64,000 nt of DNA. It comes from Desulfobacula toluolica Tol2 (GTDB lineage: Bacteria; Desulfobacterota; Desulfobacteria; Desulfobacterales; Desulfobacteraceae). The stretch covers positions 1,872,578-1,936,577 of the forward strand of contig NC_018645.1 of assembly GCF_000307105.1 (NCBI RefSeq), in the 5' to 3' direction. The notes below the pieces were generated by a model. The model was given only the letters and a program-made list of their open reading frames with translations. It was not told the origin of the DNA and searched no databases. Made by a program: the position numbers and the translations under genes. Positions 1 through 7,242 of the stretch are shown here, one piece after another (the first letter of the stretch is position 1; the number at the start of each line of letters is the position of its first letter).

Positions 1-136
1 GGTGGGGGCTTTGGAGCAGGGCACCGTACAACATGCCGGGCTTGGAAATATCAGCTGTAAAAATAGCTTTTCCCGTTGCCTTGTCCGGCGTATCAATTCG
101 ATGGGCTCGGGTACTGATAACATCAAAATTTTTCAT
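1..136 (-). CDS. Molybdenum hydroxylase (xanthine dehydrogenase family), molybdopterin-binding subunit, N-terminus only
   Basis: Only the first 45 residues are visible; the gene runs off the left edge. The peptide starts MKNFDVISTRAHRIDTPDKA and continues with a G-K-A-x-F-T-A-D segment and a P-G-M-L-Y-G-A segment, the usual opening of the large aldehyde oxidase/xanthine dehydrogenase subunit that binds molybdopterin cytosine dinucleotide. A GGAGG box sits about 6 bases before the ATG. It is the last gene of a minus-strand set, after the FAD and 2Fe-2S subunits, separated from the latter by 10 bases. The substrate cannot be read from this fragment; 4-hydroxybenzoyl-CoA is one candidate because of the phenol cluster 12 kb away. 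Confidence 0.85.
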   Translation of the reverse strand, partial: MKNFDVISTRAHRIDTPDKATGKAIFTADISKPGMLYGALLQSPH

Positions 137-146
137 GGGTGCCTCC

Positions 147-611
147 TTATTTGTCCGAACATTGAGATGAAATGGCTTCAAAAATTTTCTGGTATCCGGT
201 ACACCGGCAAAGGTTACCTGAAATGCCTTCTCTGATCTCCTGGTTATTTGGGTTGCTGTTTTTGTCCAAAAGGTTTTTGGCAGACATGATAACTCCGGGA
301 GAACAGAATCCGCATTGGATGGCCCCATGTTCAACAAAGGCTTCCTGCAGAGGATGCAGGCCGTCTTCAGTGCTTAAGCCCTCAATAGTTTCAATGGTTG
401 CGTTATTTGCCTGAACCGCCAGAACAAGGCAGGAATTGACGGCATCGCCGTTTAAAATAACAGTGCAGGCACCGCAATCGCCCGTGTCACACCCTTTTTT
501 TGTACCGGTCAGGCCCAGGTCGTTTCGGAGAAGATCCGCAAGCGTTTGATTGGGTTCTATTGCAAGTTCGTATGTTTCTTTATTTATAGTACATTTGATG
601 ATCCGTTTCAT
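147..611 (-). CDS. Molybdenum hydroxylase, [2Fe-2S] subunit
   Basis: This 154-residue protein carries both 2Fe-2S clusters of the xanthine dehydrogenase family and passes electrons between the molybdenum centre and FAD. The plant-type ferredoxin cluster is bound by Cys41, Cys46, Cys49 and Cys61. The second cluster, in the helical domain, is bound by Cys100, Cys103, Cys135 and Cys137 (motifs QCGFCSPG and NLCRCTGY). The length is normal for CoxS/HcrC/NdhS-type subunits. It lies between the FAD subunit (18 bases upstream) and the molybdopterin subunit, so the three are almost surely one operon. The family call is firm. The substrate is unknown. Confidence 0.93.
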   Translation of the reverse strand: MKRIIKCTINKETYELAIEPNQTLADLLRNDLGLTGTKKGCDTGDCGACTVILNGDAVNSCLVLAVQANNATIETIEGLSTEDGLHPLQEAFVEHGAIQCGFCSPGVIMSAKNLLDKNSNPNNQEIREGISGNLCRCTGYQKIFEAISSQCSDK

Positions 612-629
612 ATGGTCTCCTGATATCTT

Positions 630-1511
630 TTATTGGGCTGTGGCCTGTTTACAGGCTTTTTCAAGGGTCCTTTTGGTCAATACGCCGATCATGGCCCTTC
701 TGTAGTCGGCTGTTCCCCTGAAATCATCAATGGGTTTGCAGTCTTGGCGTCTGGCTGCTTCACCGGCTTCATAAAAAGCCGCTTCATTTGCGGCGCTGTT
801 TTTTAATGCTTCTTCAGCATGAAAAGACCTGATTGGGGTTGCTGCAACAGATCCCAGGGCAATAATGGCATTTTTAACAGTCTGATTTGCCGGATCGATT
901 TCAATAAATGAGGCCACATTAACAACATTGATTTCAGATGATTTTCTTTTTCCTAACTGGATATAGTGGGCACCACTGTTTTTGCCCGGCAAAGGCAATT
1001 GAAATCCAACCAGGATTTCATCGTCTTTTATATCGGTTTTGCCCGGACCCTTGAAAAAAGATTCAATGGCCATTTTGCGCTGTCCTTCCGGACCTTGTAA
1101 GACAACCTGTGCCTGGTAGACAATAAGAGAGCAGATAGTGTCGCCAGCCGGACTTGCATTGCAGACATTCCCGCCAATGGTTGCCCTGTTTCTGATCAGG
1201 TGGGTGCCAAGATTGTCTGCACCAGCTTTGACGGCACAAAATTTTTCCTGAATGATCTTTGATTTGGACAGCTGGGCCATGGTTGCACAGGCACCGATTG
1301 TAACGGCATCCCCTTCTTCTTTGATCTGGGACAGCGCCTCAATTTCGGATAGGCTGATAATGTGGTCTGCTGTGACCAGCTTTTTTTTAAGATGGACCAG
1401 AAGATCCGTACCGCCAGCCAGGAACTTTGCTTTTTTACCATGTTTTTTCTTTAATTCAATGGCTTCCTGGATGGAGGTCGGTTCATGGAATTCAAACTTG
1501 GGTAATAACAT
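630..1511 (-). CDS. Molybdenum hydroxylase, FAD-binding subunit
   Basis: This 293-residue protein is a CoxM-type FAD subunit. The FAD-binding signature AGGTDLL is near residues 32-38, and a second one, ATIGGNVCNASPAGD, lies mid-protein; the C-terminal part fits the CO dehydrogenase flavoprotein C-domain. In 4-hydroxybenzoyl-CoA reductase this subunit has an insertion of about 40 residues that binds an extra [4Fe-4S] cluster. No such insertion or cysteine group is seen here, and the protein is correspondingly shorter than HcrB. A classical 4-hydroxybenzoyl-CoA reductase is therefore not supported. It is the first structural gene of the minus-strand set and follows the iclR gene by 15 bases. 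Confidence 0.92.
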   Translation of the reverse strand: MLLPKFEFHEPTSIQEAIELKKKHGKKAKFLAGGTDLLVHLKKKLVTADHIISLSEIEALSQIKEEGDAVTIGACATMAQLSKSKIIQEKFCAVKAGADNLGTHLIRNRATIGGNVCNASPAGDTICSLIVYQAQVVLQGPEGQRKMAIESFFKGPGKTDIKDDEILVGFQLPLPGKNSGAHYIQLGKRKSSEINVVNVASFIEIDPANQTVKNAIIALGSVAATPIRSFHAEEALKNSAANEAAFYEAGEAARRQDCKPIDDFRGTADYRRAMIGVLTKRTLEKACKQATAQ

Positions 1512-1526
1512 ATAAATTTCCCCTCC

Positions 1527-2288
1527 TTAAATTGATTGTAAAGATATTTTGCTTTCGATTTTGTTTGCGATCTCTTTTAAAAGATCCTTATATGACTGAA
1601 GTGATTTTTCTGTGATCTGGTTTTTTAGTCCAACCGCCCAGATAGCACATTGAAAATCTTTCCGGTTAAGCTTTAATGGTACTGCCAATGCGCTTATTCC
1701 TTCTATATATTCATCGCTTTCATAGATGATTCCTTCTTTTCTGGTCGTTGTGATGGCGGCTCGATATTTTTTTTTATCCAGGACTGGCAGGCGTTTATTG
1801 TTTTTACGGCTGATGGATGACAGGATCTCTTGAATCTCGTGATCCTGGAGCGGCGACAGAAGGGCTTTGCCATGAGCACCGCTAATTATGGAAATTTTAG
1901 TACCGATATCAGCTGAAATCTTGAGATTATAAGAAGAATCCGACTTGTCAATTATAACTGCCTTTAAGCCGGAAAGTATGCCCAGAAAGGCGGAAAGATT
2001 GGTTTTTAGGCTGATCTTTTTCAAGTATGGATGAATGCTTCGTATCAGATTAGATCCTTGCTCGGCAGCTTTCCCCAGTGTATAAAGTTTTGCTCCAAGA
2101 ATAAATTTGTTTTCACTGTCCTCCAAAATGTGTAAGTCCAACATTGTGTATATAATATTAAAAACCGTACTTTTGTTAAGATTTAGTTCATTGGATATGT
2201 CGGTTATGCCCAAAGGCTCTTTTCTTTTTCTGAAAAGTTCCAATATCTGAAAGCATTTATCAATAGCTGGGACACGGTTAAATTTCAT
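1527..2288 (-). CDS. IclR-family transcriptional regulator
   Basis: The 253-residue protein starts at the ATG giving MKFNRVPAIDKCFQILELF, with an AGGA box 7 bases before it; the reading frame stays open further upstream but those 27 residues look non-coding. Residues about 8-70 form the winged helix-turn-helix (ITDISNELNLNKSTVFNIIYTM), and the rest is the IclR effector-binding domain (SGAHGKALLS, ESDEYIEGISALAVPL). IclR proteins often control aromatic and organic-acid catabolism. The gene is 15 bases before the molybdenum hydroxylase FAD gene and on the same strand, so it probably controls its own operon. Its first 80 codons and the upstream DNA are duplicated in decayed form just upstream. 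Confidence 0.92.
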   Translation of the reverse strand: MKFNRVPAIDKCFQILELFRKRKEPLGITDISNELNLNKSTVFNIIYTMLDLHILEDSENKFILGAKLYTLGKAAEQGSNLIRSIHPYLKKISLKTNLSAFLGILSGLKAVIIDKSDSSYNLKISADIGTKISIISGAHGKALLSPLQDHEIQEILSSISRKNNKRLPVLDKKKYRAAITTTRKEGIIYESDEYIEGISALAVPLKLNRKDFQCAIWAVGLKNQITEKSLQSYKDLLKEIANKIESKISLQSI

Positions 2289-2724
2289 GTTCAATCCTAT
2301 GTTTCTCTGTAAGGAACGGTTGTTCTTATTATCAAACAGAATAAAACAACATAAAATGACTTTTGTCAACCATAAATTACTTTTGAAATTAGCCTCGTGT
2401 TTTTTGGATGGGCTGTTTGAATTTTAATCGGGGGATTTTTTAGATTAAGTGCCTATCGTCAGCATGGCTATGTCCAAAGGCTCTTTTCTTTTTTTGAAAA
2501 GTTCCAATATCTGAAAGCATTATCGATGGCTGGGACACGATTAAATTTTATGTTTAACTCTATATGTTGTTGTAAATAACGGTTGCTTTTACAATTAAAC
2601 AGAATAAAATAACTTTTATTAACTATAAATAACTTTTAAGACTCACTGCGTGTTTTTGGATGGGTTTGTTTAAATTTGAATCGGGGGGATAGATCAAGTG
2701 CTTGTCGTCAGTATGGAGATGTCC
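2209..2724. repeat. Degenerate tandem duplication (two copies of about 260 bp)
   Basis: Copy A (2209-2473) and copy B (2474-2724) are direct repeats that align along their whole length with scattered substitutions and short indels. Shared blocks include CCAAAGGCTCTTTTC, AAAAGTTCCAATATCTGAAA, TGGGTGGGACACG-like and AAACAGAATAAAA stretches, a TTTTTGGATGGG block and a final GTC-AGNATGG-NATGTCC block. Copy A spans the 5' end of iclR plus its upstream region; copy B repeats both without a working gene. The right end of each unit matches the 3' part of a GAF-domain gene, so the unit joined iclR and a GAF gene before it was duplicated. Confidence 0.85.
2474..2551 (-). pseudogene. Truncated, frameshifted copy of the iclR 5' end
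   Basis: This is the coding part of repeat copy B. It matches the first roughly 26 codons of the neighbouring iclR gene. The start codon has changed from ATG to ATA, one base is missing in the run that reads GCATTTATC in copy A and GCATTATC here, and the gene stops at the duplication junction. It cannot make a regulator. It may still hold an old operator or promoter, because the upstream region of iclR is repeated with it. Confidence 0.75.
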
Positions 2725-2760
2725 ACATGATCGGTAAACAGTACCAATTTTTGACAAATT
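2700..2760 (-). pseudogene. Fragment of a GAF-domain gene
   Basis: One minus-strand frame reads LVLFTDHVDISILTT, which matches LMLFTDHVGMAMTYT in the intact GAF gene at 3067-3627. The DNA also matches, for example CCACATGATCGGTAAACAG against CCACATGGTCGGTGAACAG. The match ends abruptly on both sides. It is a relic of a second GAF gene that was joined to the iclR region and then partly duplicated. Confidence 0.6.
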
Positions 2761-3010
2761 CAATAAGGGCTTGAGCCTTGATGTTTTCCTGTATATCTTC
2801 AGAAACTGTGTAAACAAGAACCGTACAGCCGTTTTTTATCAGCTTGACAATTACAGTACCATGGAAGATGTAGGACCGGTAAATAAGAAATTTTGACACC
2901 TGATGCAAAAGTCATTTTGGATCAATTTAGGCAACTCCGGCAACGACTCAATGATATATCGCAAAAAGTTTATAAAGATATTTATTGTGAGGGCTAATGA
3001 GGGTCTGTTT
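2761..3010. other. Gene-free stretch with a decayed open frame
   Basis: No intact gene is seen. A minus-strand frame at 2708-2908 could encode 66 residues, including a protein-like stretch VIVKLIKNGCTVLVYTVSED, but it has no ribosome binding site and overlaps the GAF relic in another frame. It is best read as leftover coding DNA from a lost gene. Confidence 0.4.
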
Positions 3011-3049
3011 AAAAAATGTGATGGGTTTTTTTTAAATTAACCCATCACA
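3011..3049 (-). terminator. Rho-independent terminator of the GAF gene
   Basis: The perfect 11-base arms TGTGATGGGTT and AACCCATCACA are separated by 11 bases. Read on the minus strand, the stem is followed by six T residues. It lies 18 bases past the stop of the minus-strand GAF gene. Confidence 0.85.
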
Positions 3050-3066
3050 AAGGGTGAAACAGAATA

Positions 3067-3627
3067 TCAACAGGGGTCCACCCAAATGTCGTGAACATCT
3101 TGAACTGTATCCTTGATCAGCATAAACGCGTTTAAAAGGCGTGTATACGTCATAGCCATGCCCACATGGTCGGTGAACAGCATCAATGTTTCAAGATCAT
3201 GATCTGATACATCCCATGATTGATGATGGTATAGACGAATCGCACCGATGATCTTGCCTGAAAAAACAACCGGCAGTGAAATGATTGATTTTATGCCTTC
3301 TTTTTGTGCAGCCTCAGGATATTGAAGAAGGTCTGTATTTGATGTGTCTTTAATCACAACCGGTTTTTTGTTGTAAATGGCTGCAATGCTTTTTTTGGAC
3401 GAAATCGCACCTTTTCTCAGATATGTTGTACTCAAGCCAAAGGTGGTGAAAATATCCAGTTCTTTTTTTTGGGGGTTTGCTGCAAAAAGGCTGCATCCCT
3501 TGATATCCAGGGCACCGGTCATAAGCTGAACCAGATTGTTGCCCATGCTTTCCAGGTCTGCAGATGTGTGCATGGCACTTTTAATAACTTTAAATAGATC
3601 TATATTGATTTTGTTTTCAATGCTCAT
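3067..3627 (-). CDS. GAF-domain protein
   Basis: This 186-residue soluble protein is nearly all one GAF domain: a helical start to about residue 35, CSLFAANPQKKELDIFTTFGLS, a YPEAAQKEGIKSIISLPVVF segment, then IIGAIRLYHH and a C-terminal helix. No output domain (kinase, GGDEF or HTH) is attached, so it is a stand-alone sensor of a small ligand or redox state. A GGAGAA box precedes the ATG. It has a clear paralogue at 31537-32154 and a relic copy at 2700-2760. The neighbouring gene on the same strand is a universal stress protein, so a role in stress or energy status is possible. The ligand is unknown. Confidence 0.8.
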   Translation of the reverse strand: MSIENKINIDLFKVIKSAMHTSADLESMGNNLVQLMTGALDIKGCSLFAANPQKKELDIFTTFGLSTTYLRKGAISSKKSIAAIYNKKPVVIKDTSNTDLLQYPEAAQKEGIKSIISLPVVFSGKIIGAIRLYHHQSWDVSDHDLETLMLFTDHVGMAMTYTRLLNAFMLIKDTVQDVHDIWVDPC

Positions 3628-3703
3628 ATATCTTCTCCTTGATTATTTTTAAATTTAAAGTCTTACAAGCAGGAGTGCGAAATTAAATTTTTGATCATGG
3701 TTT

Positions 3704-4165
3704 TCAGGTGATAATCGTTATAGTGACATTTTTAAGAGTTGTCACAACTTTGTTGAATACACTGGGTATGAAAAAACTTGTTACGGTTCCGGACCGGCTC
3801 AGCACAATTGTATGATATCTTTCGTCTCTGGCCAGCTGGATGATTTCTCTGGCAATATCCTTTTTCTTGGGCAGATACAAATAATTCACCCGGCTGTCTT
3901 TAAATCCCTCGCTTAAAAGATATTGTTTGATTTCAATCATCCTGCTTTCCTGGTCTATGACCTGACGGCGAAGATAATGCAGGTTGCTTGACATTTTTTC
4001 CATCACGCTGCTTTTGCTCACATCAATATCAGGAACCGGAGAATACGCATGGAAAACCGTCACACTCACATCGTCATGATTAACATAAGTCCGGCAAATA
4101 AACTCCAGTGCTTTTTTATCCATATCTGTAAAATTATAGGGAAGTAAAATTTTATTTTCGTCCAT
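3704..4165 (-). CDS. Universal stress protein, single domain, no ATP motif
   Basis: This 153-residue protein begins ENKILLPYNFTDMDKKALEF, the first strand and helix of the UspA fold, and ends with a strand reading NVTITII. The usual ATP-binding motif G-x2-G-x9-G-S/T before the last strand is not present: the region reads SRSGTVTSFFIPSVFNKVV. It therefore probably belongs to the UspA subgroup that does not bind ATP. It is a separate gene upstream of the GAF gene (77 bases), perhaps cotranscribed. Confidence in the fold is good; the role is unknown. Confidence 0.75.
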   Translation of the reverse strand: MDENKILLPYNFTDMDKKALEFICRTYVNHDDVSVTVFHAYSPVPDIDVSKSSVMEKMSSNLHYLRRQVIDQESRMIEIKQYLLSEGFKDSRVNYLYLPKKKDIAREIIQLARDERYHTIVLSRSGTVTSFFIPSVFNKVVTTLKNVTITIIT

Positions 4166-4689
4166 AGCTATCTCCTTATTTTGGGGTTAATAGGAACCTG
4201 GAATTTGATCATTTAGAATAAAAAAAAATTAAAGTTGGCTGCGACAGCACATGGTTACGATGGAGTTTAAAAAAAGAGAATTGAGAAAGAGAACTGATTG
4301 AGGCTTCAAAATTGTATGTATACGTTTAAAATAAACCATGTACCTGAGTTCTGTCAAGATAATTAACTTCCTGCCGGCCTGAAATCCTTGGTGTTAATCA
4401 TTGACATTGAATCCGGTAACTTGTTACACTGCATAATAACTGAAAATCGTCAGAGTGCTGTGTCTGAATCCGGCTGAAACTAATGTTTTCTAAAGTTCTT
4501 TTAAACAATCACCACCAACTGATCCTCAATTTACACTCAACTTCACCTCAACTTCAATATTTGAGTATTATCCAACCGTTTTTTTTATTAATGGCTTCTC
4601 TGTGGGTTTTGTCAGGCAGGCAATAATAATACCCGATTTTATCAAAGGAAGCCTTAACTTATTTATTATGGTTAGAAAAGGAGGTTGTT
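4166..4689. other. Intergenic region between divergent genes
   Basis: This 524-base AT-rich stretch separates the minus-strand stress gene from the plus-strand ABM gene. It should hold both promoters. No conserved reading frame, RNA gene or strong hairpin was found. A TTGACA near 4404 is followed 17 bases later by TTACAC, a weak promoter match. An AAAGGAGG-type ribosome binding site for the ABM gene lies at its right end. Confidence 0.4.
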
Positions 4690-5016
4690 ATGGCAGTTTG
4701 TGTAATTATAAGGCGAAGCGTAAAAGATAAAAAAATAGCAGATAAGCTGGTTCCCCTGATTCTAAAACTCAGGACCAAGGCTATCGTCCAGCCAGGGTAT
4801 ATTACAGCCCAGACATTTTCAAGCCTGGCCGTTGAGGGTGAATATCTTATCATCAGTACATGGAATAAGATTGAAGACTGGAACCGGTGGATGAACAATG
4901 AGGAACGGCTGGCTATCCAAAAGAAGATAGACGAATTAATCGGAGAAAAAACCCAATATCAATATTACGAACCTGTTATCGGTGGTATTATGCCGAGATT
5001 TGAAGGCAAAATTTAA
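4690..5016 (+). CDS. ABM-domain (antibiotic biosynthesis monooxygenase-like) protein
   Basis: This 108-residue protein has the dimeric alpha-beta ABM fold: a first strand VCVIIRRSV, a helix, then PGYITAQTF, GEYLIISTWNKIEDWNRWM and a final helix before TQYQYYEPVIG. The W-x-x-x-x-D-W pattern is typical. Members degrade haem, oxidise quinones or have no known activity, and the sequence alone cannot tell which. A strong GGAGG box precedes the ATG by 7 bases. A shorter paralogue is at 44424-44708; this copy has about 15 extra C-terminal residues. Confidence 0.75.
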   Translation: MAVCVIIRRSVKDKKIADKLVPLILKLRTKAIVQPGYITAQTFSSLAVEGEYLIISTWNKIEDWNRWMNNEERLAIQKKIDELIGEKTQYQYYEPVIGGIMPRFEGKI

Positions 5017-5077
5017 TTGTAAGATATCTTTTATGATGCGTTCTCTGTGATGCGTTTTTATTGTCAAGCGGGTTAAA

Positions 5078-6166
5078 ATGGGGTATACGATTTTGATCAC
5101 CGGGGCATCCGGTTACCTGGGCTCGGCACTGTGTGCGGAATTGTCCCGGGATCATCATATTATCGGACTTTACAGGCGCTTTCCGTCTGAAAAACTACAG
5201 ACAGTTGCGCCAAATGTCAGATGGGAAAAGGGTGATGTCGTTGATGAAGATTGCCTGGACCTGATTTTTAAAAATGGGATTTCACGGGGCCGGCCCATTG
5301 ATTATGTGATTCATTTTGCAGCCTTTACGGGTTTTGGTGAAAAATGGCAGGATGAATACAGCGATACCAATGTTATCGGCACCCGGAATATTATCAAATC
5401 CGCCTGTGCAGCAGGTGTGAAACGGATTCTTTTTGCCGGGAGCATTGCCGCACTTGAGCCTCTTGCCCAGGGAGAAGTGTTGACGGAAAAATCATTGGTC
5501 TATGGTCGCATGGCATATTCTAAAAGCAAGGCCATGGGAGAAAAACTGTTTGCCAAAAATTCAGACCGGGTCCCGGCAATAGTACTGAGGCTTGGCGGGG
5601 TGTTTTCAGACTGGTGTGAACTTCCTCCTTTATTCAGTGTCATGAATCTTTGGAGCAAACCGTTTGTCGGAAAGATGGTGCCGGGACAGGGAAAGTCAGG
5701 ATTCCCTTATATTCACCGCAGGGATGTGGTTAAAATTGTCCGGAGAATCGTTGAGAAAAATGATAGTCTTGACCGGTTTGAAATATTGTTTGCATCCCAG
5801 TCCGGCTGCACATATCAAAAAGATTTGTTTCCGATAATTCGAAGGGAATGCAAGAAGAATTTTTCGGATAAACCTGTGAACATGCCTTTGTTTCCTTTGA
5901 AAATAGCTTTGCATGGAAAATTTATTGTCAATACTCTTGCCGGAAAAAAAACTTATGAAAGGGCCTGGATGATTGATTATGTCGACAGGCCCCTGGTGGT
6001 CGATACCTCCTATACCCGTAATAAACTGAACTGGAAGCCCAGTCCAGGGCTTCACATCCTTGAGCGTTTACCGGTTTTGATGTATTATTTTAATCATCAC
6101 CACCGCAAATGGTATGCCCGGAATATTAAGCGTAATGATCAAAATTATGAATATGAGCCGGATTAG
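5078..6166 (+). CDS. NAD-dependent epimerase/dehydratase (extended SDR)
   Basis: The 362-residue protein has the N-terminal Rossmann motif GASGYLG near residues 8-14 and the catalytic Y-x-x-x-K as YSKSK near residue 149. The upstream segment FAGSIAALEP provides the usual Ser. It matches extended short-chain dehydrogenases acting on nucleotide sugars, 3-beta-hydroxysteroids or similar alcohols, and the C-terminal half is too divergent to name a substrate. It starts 61 bases after the ABM gene. Its stop overlaps, by 4 bases, the stop of the convergent stress protein gene. Confidence 0.75.
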   Translation: MGYTILITGASGYLGSALCAELSRDHHIIGLYRRFPSEKLQTVAPNVRWEKGDVVDEDCLDLIFKNGISRGRPIDYVIHFAAFTGFGEKWQDEYSDTNVIGTRNIIKSACAAGVKRILFAGSIAALEPLAQGEVLTEKSLVYGRMAYSKSKAMGEKLFAKNSDRVPAIVLRLGGVFSDWCELPPLFSVMNLWSKPFVGKMVPGQGKSGFPYIHRRDVVKIVRRIVEKNDSLDRFEILFASQSGCTYQKDLFPIIRRECKKNFSDKPVNMPLFPLKIALHGKFIVNTLAGKKTYERAWMIDYVDRPLVVDTSYTRNKLNWKPSPGLHILERLPVLMYYFNHHHRKWYARNIKRNDQNYEYEPD

Positions 6167-7155
6167 CAAGCAGAAGGCCCTTTTCTTTTTTTTAGATGAA
6201 AAAGATTAATAGATCGGTCCGTTGCAGTTTCCCTGTTTTGATCCGGTATCTGGATATCATGCCATTTTTCAAGTGCTTTAGGGTCGTTCAAGACCAGAAC
6301 CGGACAATCGGCTCTAAAGCTGACGCGCTCTACAACACTTCCGGCATACCATTTTCCCGCATAGTTTTTTCCAGTATCATTTTTTGTGTGTGATCCAAGG
6401 ATGATCAAATCTGCATCTGTTTTTTCTGCACATTTCAGCACTTCCTGATGCGGCAGGGCACCTCCCCAGATCTTATATTCATGCTCTGTTCCATCCAGGT
6501 AAACATCACAGAATTCCTCAAGTTTTTTTGTTAACGCATCCATATCCGTCTTGTAGTGAACCCCATTATATTTCGGATATGGCGGAATCGGAATCATGAA
6601 AAACGGATAAAGAATTGAGTTGAAATCCCGGGATAATTTAACAGAAAGGCAAAGCGCGCATTCACAGGATATGGAAAAATCAATGCCCACAATTATTTTT
6701 TGGAACTTGAGCTTTTCTTTTGCAATTGGTTTGTTAATGATCATCATTGGACAGTTTTTCCGGGTGAGTATCTTTCGGGCAGTATTTCCGATTTTTTTGT
6801 TTTTCCTGACCGCCTCTTTTTTTTCAGTCTGTTTGGAGTGCGGACCTAAAATGATCAGGTCTGTATCCGGATTATGGGCCTCATTGAGTATTTCTTTCCA
6901 TGGGCAACCAGTTCGTATGGTGAATCTGACGATATGGGAGTAAGTTACATCACTCTCATAGGTCTTGTGCAGTTTGGTTTTTATGGTTTCAGTATAGTCG
7001 GGGCTAACCTGTTCCGTGTTGCTTGTGAAACCAGGCTCAAGGACGTGAAGGACGGTCAGTTTGGCATGGTATTGTCCGGCAAGATCAAGGGCCGTCAATA
7101 CCGGAGCATCGGCACGGCTTACCCTGTCTGTTGCAACCAGGATATGTTTAAACAT
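6163..7155 (-). CDS. Tandem universal stress protein (two UspA domains)
   Basis: The 330-residue protein has two UspA domains, about residues 1-142 (MFKHILVATDRVSRADAPVL to NCPMMIINK) and 150-290 (FQKIIVGIDFSISCECAL to CPVLVLN). Both last strands follow a glycine-rich loop: ILGPHSK...GNTARKIL in the first and ILGSHTK...AGKWYAGSVVERV in the second, so ATP binding is likely at least in the second. A basic tail of about 30 residues follows. It is transcribed towards the epimerase gene. Tandem Usp proteins act in survival under starvation or oxidative stress; the specific role is not known. Confidence 0.85.
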   Translation of the reverse strand: MFKHILVATDRVSRADAPVLTALDLAGQYHAKLTVLHVLEPGFTSNTEQVSPDYTETIKTKLHKTYESDVTYSHIVRFTIRTGCPWKEILNEAHNPDTDLIILGPHSKQTEKKEAVRKNKKIGNTARKILTRKNCPMMIINKPIAKEKLKFQKIIVGIDFSISCECALCLSVKLSRDFNSILYPFFMIPIPPYPKYNGVHYKTDMDALTKKLEEFCDVYLDGTEHEYKIWGGALPHQEVLKCAEKTDADLIILGSHTKNDTGKNYAGKWYAGSVVERVSFRADCPVLVLNDPKALEKWHDIQIPDQNRETATDRSINLFHLKKRKGPSAC

Positions 7156-7242
7156 GATACCCTCCTTATCTTAAATCATGGCTTTGAAAAGCCTGTTTTA
7201 AATCATTGAGCATCTGTATTACATCTGTTTTGAACTTAAGTC

